64,000 nt of DNA from assembly GCF_013423485.1 (NCBI RefSeq), contig NZ_JABFFR010000023.1:62001-126000 (forward strand), read 5' to 3'. Of the stretch, positions 47,944-56,062 are shown piece after piece; position 1 is the first letter of the stretch; every line of letters starts with the position of its first letter. The notes under the pieces were generated by a model. It was not told where the DNA came from and ran no database searches. It saw only the letters and a program-made list of their open reading frames with translations. Both the position numbers and the translations under genes were made by a program. The DNA is from Azospirillum oleiclasticum. Lineage in GTDB: Bacteria > Pseudomonadota > Alphaproteobacteria > Azospirillales > Azospirillaceae.

Positions 47944-49656
47944 ATGAACCGGGGATACGCGATGACGGGGCTGCTGCGGCTTCTGGTCCTGACGATTCTG
48001 GTGGTGTGGCCGGCGGTGGCGGAGGCCGCAGCGGACCGGCTGGCCATCGTCATCGGCAACGGCGCCTACCGCAACGGCGCCCCCCTGCCCAACGCGCGCC
48101 GCGACGCGGAGGCGGTGGCCGCGGCGCTGCGGCGCCTGGGCTACCGCGTGGTGGACGGCTACGACCTCGACCACGCCGGGATGGGCCGCCTGATGCAGCA
48201 GGCCGAGGACGCCATCCGGACGGAGGGACCGGCGACGGTGCTGACCTTCTACGCCGGCCACGGCTTGCAGATCGGCGGTCGCAATTACCTGCTGCCGACG
48301 GATTTCGCGCTGACCCGGCTGCAGGATGTGGAAGGGACCGCCCTGTCGTTGGACCAGGTGCTGGAACGCACGGGCGGCGCGCGGGCCCTGCGCGTCGCCA
48401 TCCTCGACGCCTGCCGCGACAACCCCTTCGCCGCGGAGGTGGCGCGGCTACTCGGGCTGCGCGGCGTGCCGACGCGCGGGATGGCGCGGGTCACCCGCGG
48501 CAACGACATGCTGGTCGCCTTCGCCACCGAGGCGAACGCGGTGGCGGCCGACGGGACCGGTCGGCACAGCCCCTACACGGCGGCGCTGCTGGAGCACATC
48601 GAGAACCCCGAGCTGGAGTTGCGCGTCCTGTTCGACCGCGTGCGCGACAGCGTCCAGGCGGCGACGGGCGGGCGGCAGAAGCCCTTCGTCTACGCCTCAC
48701 TCGGCACCACGAGCCATTGGCTGGCCCGGCCGGCGGGGGCGGGTGCGGTGGCACCCGCCCCGGCTTCGGCGTCCCCGGTCGCGGCCCCGCGTCCGGCAGC
48801 CACTCCCGCCCCGACCCCGGCCGTTGCGGCGGTGCCGGCGGCACCCGGCGGCGCCCCCGTGCGCCGCGCCCTGATGGTCGGGTTCCGCGACATCGCCGAC
48901 ACCGCGGCCATCCGCCAGCGCATCGAAAAGGACATCCCCAAGGCGCTGGTCGGCTTCGTGGCCTCGCCGGACGAGGCGGACGTGCTGTTCGTCGGTGGAA
49001 GCGACGACACCCTGCGGTTGACCCTGCAGAATGCCGCCCTGGCGGAGGCGTCGCGGCAGCGGGCCTTCTCCCGCCGTGCGGTGGCGGTGGCGGCACCCGC
49101 GGCCGGCTCCGGCGCTCCCCGACCCGGCCGCGAGGCGCCGGCGGCGGTCGGCGACCTTGTGAAGTCGCTGCGGGTGATCGCGGAGAACAGCGACCTGCTG
49201 CTGCTCGGGCGCGCGGCCGGCGGCTTCCGTCTGGCCTTGTCGACCGGCGACGGCCGGGTGCGCTTCAGCGACGGGGAGCAGCTCTCCTACACGGTGGAGT
49301 CCGGGCAGGACGCCCACCTCCTGCTGATCGCGGCCTCCTCCGACGGGTCGGTCAACGTTCTGCTGCCGAACCAGACCACGCGCGCCGCCCGCGTCGGGGC
49401 GAACGGCCGGCTCCGCCTGCCGACCGGGGAGGAGAGCTTCTACGTGACCGCACCCTTCGGCACCGACCTCATCAAGGCCATCGCCTTTACGAGCAAGCCC
49501 CCCTTCCTCGACGAGCTGGTGCCCCGGAACGGTCCTTACACCGCCCTCAGCCGCAGCCAGGCGAAGGCGCTCGTCGCCCGGATCGCCGCCTGGATGGACG
49601 CCAACCCCGGCCGCTTCGCCGAATCGGTGATCTTCATCGAGACCACCGCCCGCTGA
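47944..49656 (+). CDS. Exported caspase-family (C14) protein with DUF4384-like C-terminus
   Basis: 570 residues. The start is ATG 47944 or 47962, both leading into a signal peptide ending AEAAADR. A caspase/metacaspase p20 domain (about 30-255) has histidine in FYAGHGLQ and cysteine in ILDACRDNPF, both intact. An Ala/Pro linker (about 265-300) joins a segment of about 90 residues and then a DUF4384-type beta domain (about 440-530, YTVESGQDAHLLLI and SVNVLLPN). Caspase plus DUF4384 is a known exported architecture without a settled role. Directly downstream of a CHAT lipoprotein, it makes a two-protease envelope unit. Confidence 0.9.
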   Translation: MNRGYAMTGLLRLLVLTILVVWPAVAEAAADRLAIVIGNGAYRNGAPLPNARRDAEAVAAALRRLGYRVVDGYDLDHAGMGRLMQQAEDAIRTEGPATVLTFYAGHGLQIGGRNYLLPTDFALTRLQDVEGTALSLDQVLERTGGARALRVAILDACRDNPFAAEVARLLGLRGVPTRGMARVTRGNDMLVAFATEANAVAADGTGRHSPYTAALLEHIENPELELRVLFDRVRDSVQAATGGRQKPFVYASLGTTSHWLARPAGAGAVAPAPASASPVAAPRPAATPAPTPAVAAVPAAPGGAPVRRALMVGFRDIADTAAIRQRIEKDIPKALVGFVASPDEADVLFVGGSDDTLRLTLQNAALAEASRQRAFSRRAVAVAAPAAGSGAPRPGREAPAAVGDLVKSLRVIAENSDLLLLGRAAGGFRLALSTGDGRVRFSDGEQLSYTVESGQDAHLLLIAASSDGSVNVLLPNQTTRAARVGANGRLRLPTGEESFYVTAPFGTDLIKAIAFTSKPPFLDELVPRNGPYTALSRSQAKALVARIAAWMDANPGRFAESVIFIETTAR

Positions 49657-49678
49657 ACCAGCGCGGCCGGATGGCGGC

Positions 49679-50017
49679 CTACAGCACGACGACGTAGCGC
49701 TTGACCATCGTCTTCACGACCTCCCAGGAGCCGGTGAAGCCCGGCTCCAGCACGAAGCGGTCGCCGGCCTTCAGGGTCCAGCGCCGGCCGTCGCTGTGGG
49801 TGATGACGCCGACCCCTTCCAGCACCTCGCAATACTCCCACTCGTCGTAGACGATGCGCCAAGCGCCGGGGGTGCAGCGCCAGGTGCCGGCGAAGCGTTT
49901 GCCGTCCGCCGATTCGTAGGCATTCCAGGTGGTGAAGCGCGGGTCGCCGGACAGCAGTCGGTCGGGGGCGGGGCCGCCCTCCTCCGGTTGGACGTCGGGC
50001 AGGGGAACGAGGTTCAT
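49679..50017 (-). CDS. Cupin-domain protein (EutQ/ureidoglycine-hydrolase-like fold)
   Basis: 112 residues forming a single cupin barrel with the segment EWEYCEVLEGVGVIT and the closing GDRFVLEPGFTGSWEVVKTMVKRYVVV, the cupin_3 (DUF861) pattern. The strong metal-ligand histidines of classic cupins are not obvious, so a binding rather than an oxidative role is possible. Its ATG overlaps the stop of the HAD gene by 4 bp, so the two form an operon. The small molecule is unknown. Confidence 0.85.
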   Translation of the reverse strand: MNLVPLPDVQPEEGGPAPDRLLSGDPRFTTWNAYESADGKRFAGTWRCTPGAWRIVYDEWEYCEVLEGVGVITHSDGRRWTLKAGDRFVLEPGFTGSWEVVKTMVKRYVVVL

Positions 50018-50703
50018 GAGTCCTCCAGTGACCGGACGAGGGCGGGAAGCTCGTGCAAGGACGCGATGCGGCGGTAGCCGTCGGCAGGCGGCTCGGCCTG
50101 CTCGTGCGCCCAGGTGATGTGGTAGGGGACGTGCACGGCGCGCCCGCCCGCCTCCAGCACCGGCAGGATGTCGGACCGCACGGAGTTGCCGACCATCAGG
50201 AAGCGGCCGGGCTCCACCCCATGACGGGCCAGGATGCGGGCGTAGGTCGCCCGGTCCTTCTCGCTGACGATCTCCACCGCGGTGAAGCGTTCGGCCAGCC
50301 CGGAGCGGGCGATCTTGCTCTCCTGGTCGAACAGGTCGCCCTTGGTGATCAGCAACAGCCGGCGGCCGGCGAAGGCGGCCAGCGCCTCCTCCACCCCGTC
50401 CAGCAGATCCACCGGGTGTTCCAGCATCGCCTTGCCAAAATCGATCAGGTGCTGGATGTCGCGGCCGGCGATGCGCCCCTCGGTCAGCTCCACGGCCGTC
50501 TCGATCATCGACAGCACAAAGCCCTTGATGCCGTACCCGTAGACGCCGAGGTTGGCGCGCTCCGTCTCCAGCAGGCGGCGGTCGATGTCGGCCGGGTCGG
50601 CGGCGTGGGCGAGCACCGCGCGGAAGCGGTCCTGCGTCATGGAGAACAGCGACTCGTTGTGCCAGAGCGTGTCGTCGCCGTCGAAGGCGATGGTGTCGAT
50701 CAT
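50014..50703 (-). CDS. HAD-superfamily hydrolase
   Basis: 229 residues from ATG 50703. The catalytic motif I is FDGDDTLWHNE near residue 8, with the nucleophile Asp and the acid Asp two residues on. Motif II is LLITKGD near 122 and motif IV is MVGNSVRSDILPVLEAG near 175. A helical cap sits between motifs I and II. It is a small-molecule phosphatase of the subfamily I type; the substrate is not determinable. It is divergent from the aminotransferase gene and upstream of the cupin gene. Confidence 0.9.
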   Translation of the reverse strand: MIDTIAFDGDDTLWHNESLFSMTQDRFRAVLAHAADPADIDRRLLETERANLGVYGYGIKGFVLSMIETAVELTEGRIAGRDIQHLIDFGKAMLEHPVDLLDGVEEALAAFAGRRLLLITKGDLFDQESKIARSGLAERFTAVEIVSEKDRATYARILARHGVEPGRFLMVGNSVRSDILPVLEAGGRAVHVPYHITWAHEQAEPPADGYRRIASLHELPALVRSLEDS

Positions 50704-50862
50704 CGGCGGACCCCCGCAGCCGTTCGGTGCGCCAACAGCTATGCCGCCGCCGCCGGGGTGTCCAGCCGCAAGGGCGGGGGAGGGCGGCCTTTTTTGCGCA
50801 CCGTGCCTTCGCTTAGAGTGGCGCGTAGACTGCCAGCCGTTCCCCACACCGGAAAACCCGTC

Positions 50863-52029
50863 ATGCTTCCCGAGTTCGACATCCGCCCCGGCATCGCCAC
50901 CCTTCCGGCCAGCCCGATCGTGGAGATCGCCAATTACGGCCGCAGTCTCGGCCGCAGCGACCTCATCCCGCTGTGGTTCGGGGAGGGCGACGTGCCCACC
51001 CCCGCCCCGATCGTCGAGGCCGGGGTGAAGGGCCTGCGCGACGGGCGCGTCTTCTACACGGTCCAGCGCGGCCTGCCGGAGCTGCGCGCCGCGCTGTCCG
51101 GCTATCTCGGCCGGGTGCACGGCGTGTCCGTGCCGGTGGAGCGCATCACCGTCACAGGATCGGGCATGCAGGCGATCATGGTCGCGGCGCAGATGCTGGT
51201 CGGCCCCGGCGACGAGATGGCCGTCGTTTCCCCCGTCTGGCCGAACATCAGCGCGGCGGTCGGGGTGGCCGGCGGCACCGCGGTCCAGGTGCCGATGACG
51301 CTGGGCAACCAGGGCTGGACGCTCGATCTGGAGGCGCTGTTCGCCGCCTGCGGCCCACGCACCAAGGCGATCTTCGTCAACTCCCCCGGCAACCCGACGG
51401 GATGGGTGATGGAGAAGGCGGACATGGCCCGCCTCATGGAGTTCGCCCGGTCCCGCGGCCTGTGGGTGGTGTCGGACGAGGTCTACGCCCGTCTCGTCTA
51501 CGACCGCCCGGCCGCCCCGTCCTTCCTGGAGGTGTCGGAGCCGGACGACCGGCTGATCGTCATCAACAGCTTCTCCAAGAACTGGTCGATGACCGGCTGG
51601 CGGCTCGGCTGGATGGTGACGCCGGCGCGGCTGGGGCCGGTGCTGGAGAACCTGATCCAGTTCTCCAACTCCGGCGTGGCGGAGTTCGTGCAGCTCGCCG
51701 GCCTCACCGCCATCGAGCAGGGCGAGCCCTTCGTGGCCGAGCTGGTGGAGCGCTGCCGCGCCGCCCGCGATCAGGTCATGGCGATCCTGGGCAGCCTGCC
51801 GCGGGTGCGGGTGCAGCCACCGGCCGGCGCCTTCTACGCCTTCTTCCAGGTGGAGGGGGAGCCGGACAGCATGGCGCTCGCCCGCCGCATCATCGACGAG
51901 GCGGGCGTTGGCCTCGCCCCCGGCACCGCCTTCGGGGCCGGCGGCGACGGGGCGCTGCGCCTGTGCTTCGCCAGCCGGCTGGAGAGCCTGAAGACCGCGC
52001 TTGCGCGCATGGCGCCGGTGCTGTCCTGA
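50863..52029 (+). CDS. Class I/II PLP-dependent aminotransferase
   Basis: 388 residues, fold type I. The PLP lysine is in NSFSKNWSMTGWRLG, with FVNSPGNPTGWV near 170 and VVSDEVYARLVYD near 200, all diagnostic for the aspartate-aminotransferase superfamily. The start at ATG 50863 is followed at once by the family N-terminal segment. The likely reaction is transfer of an amino group between an amino acid and a keto acid; the substrate is not identified. It is divergent from the HAD-cupin pair, possibly a small catabolic locus. Confidence 0.92.
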   Translation: MLPEFDIRPGIATLPASPIVEIANYGRSLGRSDLIPLWFGEGDVPTPAPIVEAGVKGLRDGRVFYTVQRGLPELRAALSGYLGRVHGVSVPVERITVTGSGMQAIMVAAQMLVGPGDEMAVVSPVWPNISAAVGVAGGTAVQVPMTLGNQGWTLDLEALFAACGPRTKAIFVNSPGNPTGWVMEKADMARLMEFARSRGLWVVSDEVYARLVYDRPAAPSFLEVSEPDDRLIVINSFSKNWSMTGWRLGWMVTPARLGPVLENLIQFSNSGVAEFVQLAGLTAIEQGEPFVAELVERCRAARDQVMAILGSLPRVRVQPPAGAFYAFFQVEGEPDSMALARRIIDEAGVGLAPGTAFGAGGDGALRLCFASRLESLKTALARMAPVLS

Positions 52030-52040
52030 GTGGGAGGAAG

Positions 52041-52126
52041 GCAAGACGAAGTGATCATCAAGACTAGGATCGTCAGATAAGCTGATGATTTGCTGATTGA
52101 TCGACCCATCGTCTTGCGTTGTTTTT
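52041..52126 (+). other. Structured RNA element downstream of the aminotransferase
   Basis: GCAAGACGA (52041-52049) and TCGTCTTGC (52109-52117) form a perfect 9-bp outer stem 12 bases after the aminotransferase stop, followed by GTTGTTTTTGG. Inside, a TCATCA/TGATGA stem is possible. The shape suggests a long terminator or a small RNA with its own terminator. Confidence 0.35.
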
Positions 52127-52314
52127 GGGCAACATGCCTGTGATTATTCCAGGGCCAGTCATCGATTGGGCACAGGGCGGCCATACAAAGCCGTGGGTGG
52201 TCAAATGGGGTAGGGGAGCGTAATTATCTTTCTGTCAGCGGATGGCGGCGCCCCCAGGGGCCGGCGGCCTTCCGCGGAAAGATACGAACAAGACAAACTC
52301 AAGGAATCATCATC

Positions 52315-52533
52315 ATGGCGACGGCTCTGCGTACGGCCCCTGCTGGCCACGGCCTGTTCGGCGTCGGCGTTTCGCGGCGTCTCGACGGCTTCTTCGACAT
52401 GTTCACCACCTGGCATCAGCGCGCCGTGACCCGCCGCGAACTGGCCCGTCTGGACGAGCGCGTGCTGCACGACATCGGTCTGTCCCAGTCCGACGTCGAA
52501 CAGGAAGTGTCGAAGCCCTTCTGGCGCGCGTAA
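52315..52533 (+). CDS. DUF1127 small protein
   Basis: 72 residues. The C-terminal half is the DUF1127 domain (RRELARLDERVLHDIGLS with the invariant arginine-rich helix). Small DUF1127 proteins are common in alphaproteobacteria; in Agrobacterium and Rhodobacter relatives they have been tied to RNA turnover or metabolic signalling through RNA binding. AAGG lies 12 bases before ATG 52315. It stands alone, with a 285-bp upstream non-coding region and a strong terminator downstream, so it is probably an independently controlled transcript. Confidence 0.92.
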   Translation: MATALRTAPAGHGLFGVGVSRRLDGFFDMFTTWHQRAVTRRELARLDERVLHDIGLSQSDVEQEVSKPFWRA

Positions 52534-52558
52534 AGCGCCCGACCCGGCTGCGAATGCA

Positions 52559-52595
52559 AAAGGGCCGCTCCCGAAAGGGGGCGGCCCTTTTTCTG
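52559..52595 (+). terminator. Intrinsic terminator of the DUF1127 gene
   Basis: A 14-bp stem (52559-52572 with 52577-52590, one G-U pair) closed by a GAAA tetraloop and followed by TTTTT. It is the clearest intrinsic terminator in the window. Confidence 0.92.
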
Positions 52596-52602
52596 TTTCA
52601 CA

Positions 52603-52745
52603 CCCTCGCCCGCCTCCGGTGGGAGAGGGAAGGGGCCCACGCCCATGGCGTGGGAAGGGTGAGGGCTGGGATTCTCGGGAAGACCCTTGCCCTCACCCTC
52701 CCGCTTCGCGGGTCCCTCCCTCTCCCGCCGGGGGCGGGAGAGGGT
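52603..52745. repeat. Mosaic of intergenic palindromes
   Basis: Non-coding DNA made of GGGAGAGGG/CCCTCTCCC units. Hairpins: CCCACGCC/GGCGTGGG (52636-52654), CCCGC/GCGGG (52700-52712) and CCCTCTCCCGC/GCGGGAGAGGG (52718-52744). This resembles dispersed intergenic repeats of high-GC proteobacteria and probably also terminates the decarboxylase transcript on minus. Confidence 0.7.
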
Positions 52746-52753
52746 CGATCAGG

Positions 52754-53887
52754 TCAGATGCAGTAGGACTGCAGCGGCGAGAAGCCGTTGAAGCAGACGG
52801 CGCTGTAGGTGGTGGTGTAGGCGCCGGTGGCGCGGATGCGCACGCGGTCGCCGACCTTCAGCGACAGGGGCAGATGGTACTCGGTCTTCTCGTACAGCAC
52901 GTCGGCGCTGTCGCAGGTCGGGCCGGCCAGCACCACCGGCTCGGTCTCCTCGTCGTGGTCGACGGGGGTCTCGATCGGGTACTGGATGGCCTCGTCCATG
53001 GTCTCGGCCAGACCGCCGAACTTGCCGATGTCGAGATAGACCCAGCGCTTGCGCTCGTTCGCCGACTTGCGCGAGATGAGAACGACCTCGCTCTCGATGA
53101 CGCCGGCGTTGCCGACCATGCCGCGGCCGGGCTCGACGATCGCCTCGGGCAGGTGGTTGCCGAAATGCTGCCGCAGCGAGTGGAAGATCGCCTCGCCATA
53201 AGCGGCGGACGCCGGCACGTCGGAGCGGTAGCGGGTGGGGAAGCCGCCGCCCAGATTGATCATGCCGAGATCGACGCCGTGCGCCTCCAGGTCACGGAAG
53301 AGCATGGCGACCTGCGCGATGGCGATGTCCCACTGCGTCAGGTCCTTCTGCTGCGACCCGACGTGGAAGGACACGCCCCACGGCTCGACGTTCATGTCGC
53401 GGGCCTTCAGCAGCAGTTCGCGCGCCATCGGCAGGTCGCAGCCGAACTTGCGCGACAGGGGCCACTCCGCCCCCTCGCCGCTGGTCAGGATGCGGCAGAA
53501 GACGCGGGCGCCGGGCGCGGCGCGCTCGATCTTCTCCAGCTCCGCCTCGCTGTCGAAGGCGAACAGGCGCACGCCCAGCTCGAAGGCGCGGCGGATGTCC
53601 GCTTCCTTCTTGATGGTGTTGCCGTAGGAGATGCGGTCGGGCGTGCAGCCGGCGGCCAGCACCATCTCGATCTCCGGCACGCTCGCGGTGTCGAAGGCGG
53701 AGCCGAGGCGGTTCAGCAGCGACAGGATCTCCGGGGCCGGGTTGGCCTTCACGGCGTAGTAGATCCGCGCGTCCGGCAGGGCTTCGCTGAGATCGTTGTA
53801 ATTGCGCTCGACCACGTCGAGATCGACGACGAGGCACGGGGTCTGCGGGCGCTGCTCTTCGAAAAAGCGCGCAATCTTCTCGGTCAT
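52754..53887 (-). CDS. Ornithine/lysine decarboxylase, alanine-racemase-fold type
   Basis: 377 residues, fold type III PLP enzyme. The PLP lysine is Lys47 in YYAVKANP; the phosphate loop is in NLGGGFPTRY; EPGRGMVGNAG and the partner-subunit active-site cysteine in GPTCDSADVLY complete the site across a dimer. It decarboxylates ornithine to putrescine, lysine to cadaverine, or both, the first step of polyamine synthesis; the bacterial ODC/LDC branch cannot be split by motif alone. The gene has a long 5' leader with an upstream ORF and nested hairpins just ahead of it, a place where alphaproteobacteria often carry speF-type leader RNA. Confidence 0.94.
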   Translation of the reverse strand: MTEKIARFFEEQRPQTPCLVVDLDVVERNYNDLSEALPDARIYYAVKANPAPEILSLLNRLGSAFDTASVPEIEMVLAAGCTPDRISYGNTIKKEADIRRAFELGVRLFAFDSEAELEKIERAAPGARVFCRILTSGEGAEWPLSRKFGCDLPMARELLLKARDMNVEPWGVSFHVGSQQKDLTQWDIAIAQVAMLFRDLEAHGVDLGMINLGGGFPTRYRSDVPASAAYGEAIFHSLRQHFGNHLPEAIVEPGRGMVGNAGVIESEVVLISRKSANERKRWVYLDIGKFGGLAETMDEAIQYPIETPVDHDEETEPVVLAGPTCDSADVLYEKTEYHLPLSLKVGDRVRIRATGAYTTTYSAVCFNGFSPLQSYCI

Positions 53888-53952
53888 CTCAGTCTCCCGG
53901 ACGCAAGATGCTGGGTGGCGACGACGGATTTTGGGCAGAGTCGGAGTCTAAG

Positions 53953-54000
53953 CGGCCGAACACGCAAACTTGACCGTCAGATGGTCAGGCGTTCAGGCCG
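53953..54000 (-). promoter_or_regulatory. Nested hairpins in the decarboxylase leader
   Basis: In the minus-strand transcript an outer stem pairs CGGCCTGAAC (54000-53991, one bulged T) with GTTCGGCCG (53961-53953). An inner stem pairs TGACC (53987-53983) with GGTCA (53975-53971). The stop codon of the upstream ORF is the first three bases of the inner stem, so a ribosome halted there would open both stems. A further perfect stem, GGTGGGC/GCCCACC, lies upstream at 54072-54092. Confidence 0.6.
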
Positions 54001-54110
54001 CTCATACTGGACGTCGTCTTTTCCGGGGCCTGTGTTACCAGGTACGTGCAGACGGGATGATTTCGGAGCCTGGTGGGCTTCAAAGGCCCACCGACAACAA
54101 CATGAACCAT
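53985..54110 (-). CDS. 41-codon leader ORF upstream of the decarboxylase
   Basis: An ORF from ATG 54110 to TGA 53985 encodes MVHVVVGGPLKPTRLRNHPV followed by CTYLVTQAPEKTTSSMSGLNA (41 residues). It is preceded by a strong GGAGG at 54120-54116. Its end overlaps the nested hairpins. The position, strong ribosome site and overlap with RNA structure suggest a cis-acting leader peptide that controls the decarboxylase, by analogy with the speF leader peptides of enterobacteria; there is no sequence similarity that I can claim. A six-codon ORF (MQRRNA) at 54155-54175 precedes it. Confidence 0.5.
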   Translation of the reverse strand: MVHVVVGGPLKPTRLRNHPVCTYLVTQAPEKTTSSMSGLNA

Positions 54111-54344
54111 CGTAACCTCCAAATCGCCGCCTTGCTTAAGGGACGGTCGGGAAATCACGCGTTACGTCGTTGCATAACCACAGTCGCTTAGGGAAAGCGA
54201 GGGCGGGCCAGCGGCACGTGCGCTTGCGAGTGGCGCAGTACATAGATCGAATGGGGCGGGGTTTAAAGAGGAAAATCGCACCCACCTGTGAAAAATTCCG
54301 GGTGCCGTTCCGGCACCTGGACGCGATGCCGGGATGGGGGTGGC

Positions 54345-54851
54345 ATGGGTGGATCGCTCGACGATCTGGGGCCGGAAACGGTCGTCACGCGGCTGGTTCT
54401 GGCGCTGGTCTGCGGCGCCCTGCTGGGGCTGGACCGCGAGGCGCGGGGCAAGCCGGCGGGGCTGCGCACCAACACGCTGGTGGCGCTCAGCGCCGCCGCC
54501 ACGACCCTGGTGGCGCTGGAGATGCTGGCCGAATCCACGGCCCGCGGCCAGCCGGGCGACGTCGATCCCACCCGCGTCATCCAGGGGCTGGCGCAGGCCA
54601 TCGGCTTCATCGCCGCCGGGGTGATGATCCAGTCCGGCGGCACGGTGCGCGGGGCCACCACGGCCGCCATGGTGTGGATGGCCGGCGCGCTCGGCATCGC
54701 CTGCGGCGCCGGCTACCACGTCATCGCCTTCATCGCGCTCGGGCTCAGCCTGATGGTGATGCTGGTGCTGTCGCCGCTGGAACGCTGGCTGTTCAAGGGC
54801 GAGCGGAAGCGGACGGGGCCGGAGGATCCGGACGAGGAGGACGCGCCCTGA
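54345..54851 (+). CDS. MgtC/SapB-family membrane protein
   Basis: 168 residues from ATG 54345. Four or five membrane helices fill residues about 15-150, with the family segments LGLDREARGKPAGLRTNTLV and GFIAAGVMI. MgtC proteins aid growth at low magnesium and modulate membrane ATPases in pathogens; the role in a free-living organism is less clear. The C-terminal ACT-like cytoplasmic domain of Salmonella MgtC is absent, so this is the short form. Its 3' end overlaps the convergent transporter gene by 59 bp. Confidence 0.87.
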   Translation: MGGSLDDLGPETVVTRLVLALVCGALLGLDREARGKPAGLRTNTLVALSAAATTLVALEMLAESTARGQPGDVDPTRVIQGLAQAIGFIAAGVMIQSGGTVRGATTAAMVWMAGALGIACGAGYHVIAFIALGLSLMVMLVLSPLERWLFKGERKRTGPEDPDEEDAP

Positions 54852-56019
54852 CCATCCCGCGGGCGCTCAGCCACGCCAGCAAAGCCACCGCGGCCACCGA
54901 GCCCATCATCGGCAGCGAGGCGCCATCCGACAGATGGCCGACCAGGATGCCGACCAGCGCCGCCACCCCCATCTGCACGAAGCCCAGCAACGCCGAGGCG
55001 AGGCCGGCCATGGTGGGGTAGGGGCCGACGGCGCCGGCCATGGCGTTGGGCAGCGTCAGCCCGGTGCCGAGGATGAACAGGAACATCGGGACGAGGATGG
55101 CAGGCAGGGTCTCCATCCCGGCCGCCGCCAGCCCGGCCCCGATCGCACCGCCCGCCAGCGAACAGCCCGTCCCCAGCCGGATCATCCGCTCGATGCCCAG
55201 CCGCGCGGTGTAGCGCCCGGCCAGAAAGCTGCCGGCCATGTAGCCGATCACCACCAACCCGAAGCTCAGCCCGTAGGCGACCGGCGACAGGTGCAGCCGG
55301 CCGATCAGCACGAAGGAGGAGCCGGAGATGAAGGCGAAGATGCCGCTGTAGGCGAAGGCCACCGTGAACATGAAGCCGAGATAGCCGCGGTCGCGCAGCA
55401 GCAGCAGATAGTTGCCGAGCAGCCGCTCCGGGCGCAGCGCGTCGGGGTCGCGGTGGGTGTTGGTCTCCTCCAGCAGCAGCAGGACGCTGGCCAGCACCAG
55501 CACGCCGAATCCGGTCAGCAGCAGGAAGGTGGCGCGCCAGCCGAACCCCTCCGTCAGCAGCCCGCCCAGCACCGGCCCCACCGCCGGGGCCAGCGCCATG
55601 GCCATCGCCATGTAGGCCAGCACCCCCGCCGCCCGGTCGCGGCCGAACACGTCGCGCACCACCGCGCGCGCCACCACCGGCCCGCAACAGGCGCCCAGCG
55701 CCTGGAACAGCCGCGCGGCGACCAGCGCCTCGATGGAGGCGGCGAGCGCGCAGAGCAGGCTGGCCAGGATGTAGAGCGACACCCCGCCGATCAGCGCCGG
55801 GCGCCGGCCGAAGCGGTCCGACACCGGACCATAGAAGAGTTGCGCCACGGCGAAGCCGACCAGGAAGGCGCTGAGCGTGAGCTGGACCGACGGCACGTCG
55901 GTGCCGAACACCGTCACCAGCGTCGGCAGGGCCGGCAGATAGAGGTCGGTGGACAGCGGCCCGAAGGCGACGAGCGCGGTCAGCAGCACGCGGACGAGGG
56001 CGGAGTCTGGGCGGGGCAT
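54793..56019 (-). CDS. Bcr/CflA-type multidrug MFS transporter
   Basis: 408 residues from ATG 56019 with twelve predicted helices. The motif between helices 2 and 3, GPVSDRFGRRPALIGG, and the early STDLYLPALP are characteristic of the Bcr/CflA drug:proton antiporter group. It exports drugs or metabolites against protons. Convergent with the MgtC-like gene; the upstream neighbour is transcribed in the same direction 43 bp away. Confidence 0.92.
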   Translation of the reverse strand: MPRPDSALVRVLLTALVAFGPLSTDLYLPALPTLVTVFGTDVPSVQLTLSAFLVGFAVAQLFYGPVSDRFGRRPALIGGVSLYILASLLCALAASIEALVAARLFQALGACCGPVVARAVVRDVFGRDRAAGVLAYMAMAMALAPAVGPVLGGLLTEGFGWRATFLLLTGFGVLVLASVLLLLEETNTHRDPDALRPERLLGNYLLLLRDRGYLGFMFTVAFAYSGIFAFISGSSFVLIGRLHLSPVAYGLSFGLVVIGYMAGSFLAGRYTARLGIERMIRLGTGCSLAGGAIGAGLAAAGMETLPAILVPMFLFILGTGLTLPNAMAGAVGPYPTMAGLASALLGFVQMGVAALVGILVGHLSDGASLPMMGSVAAVALLAWLSARGMVRARPPRPDPPAPSASARP

Positions 56020-56062
56020 GGCTCGGATCGACGCCGTTCCGGAACGGGCGGGGGAGGACGGT

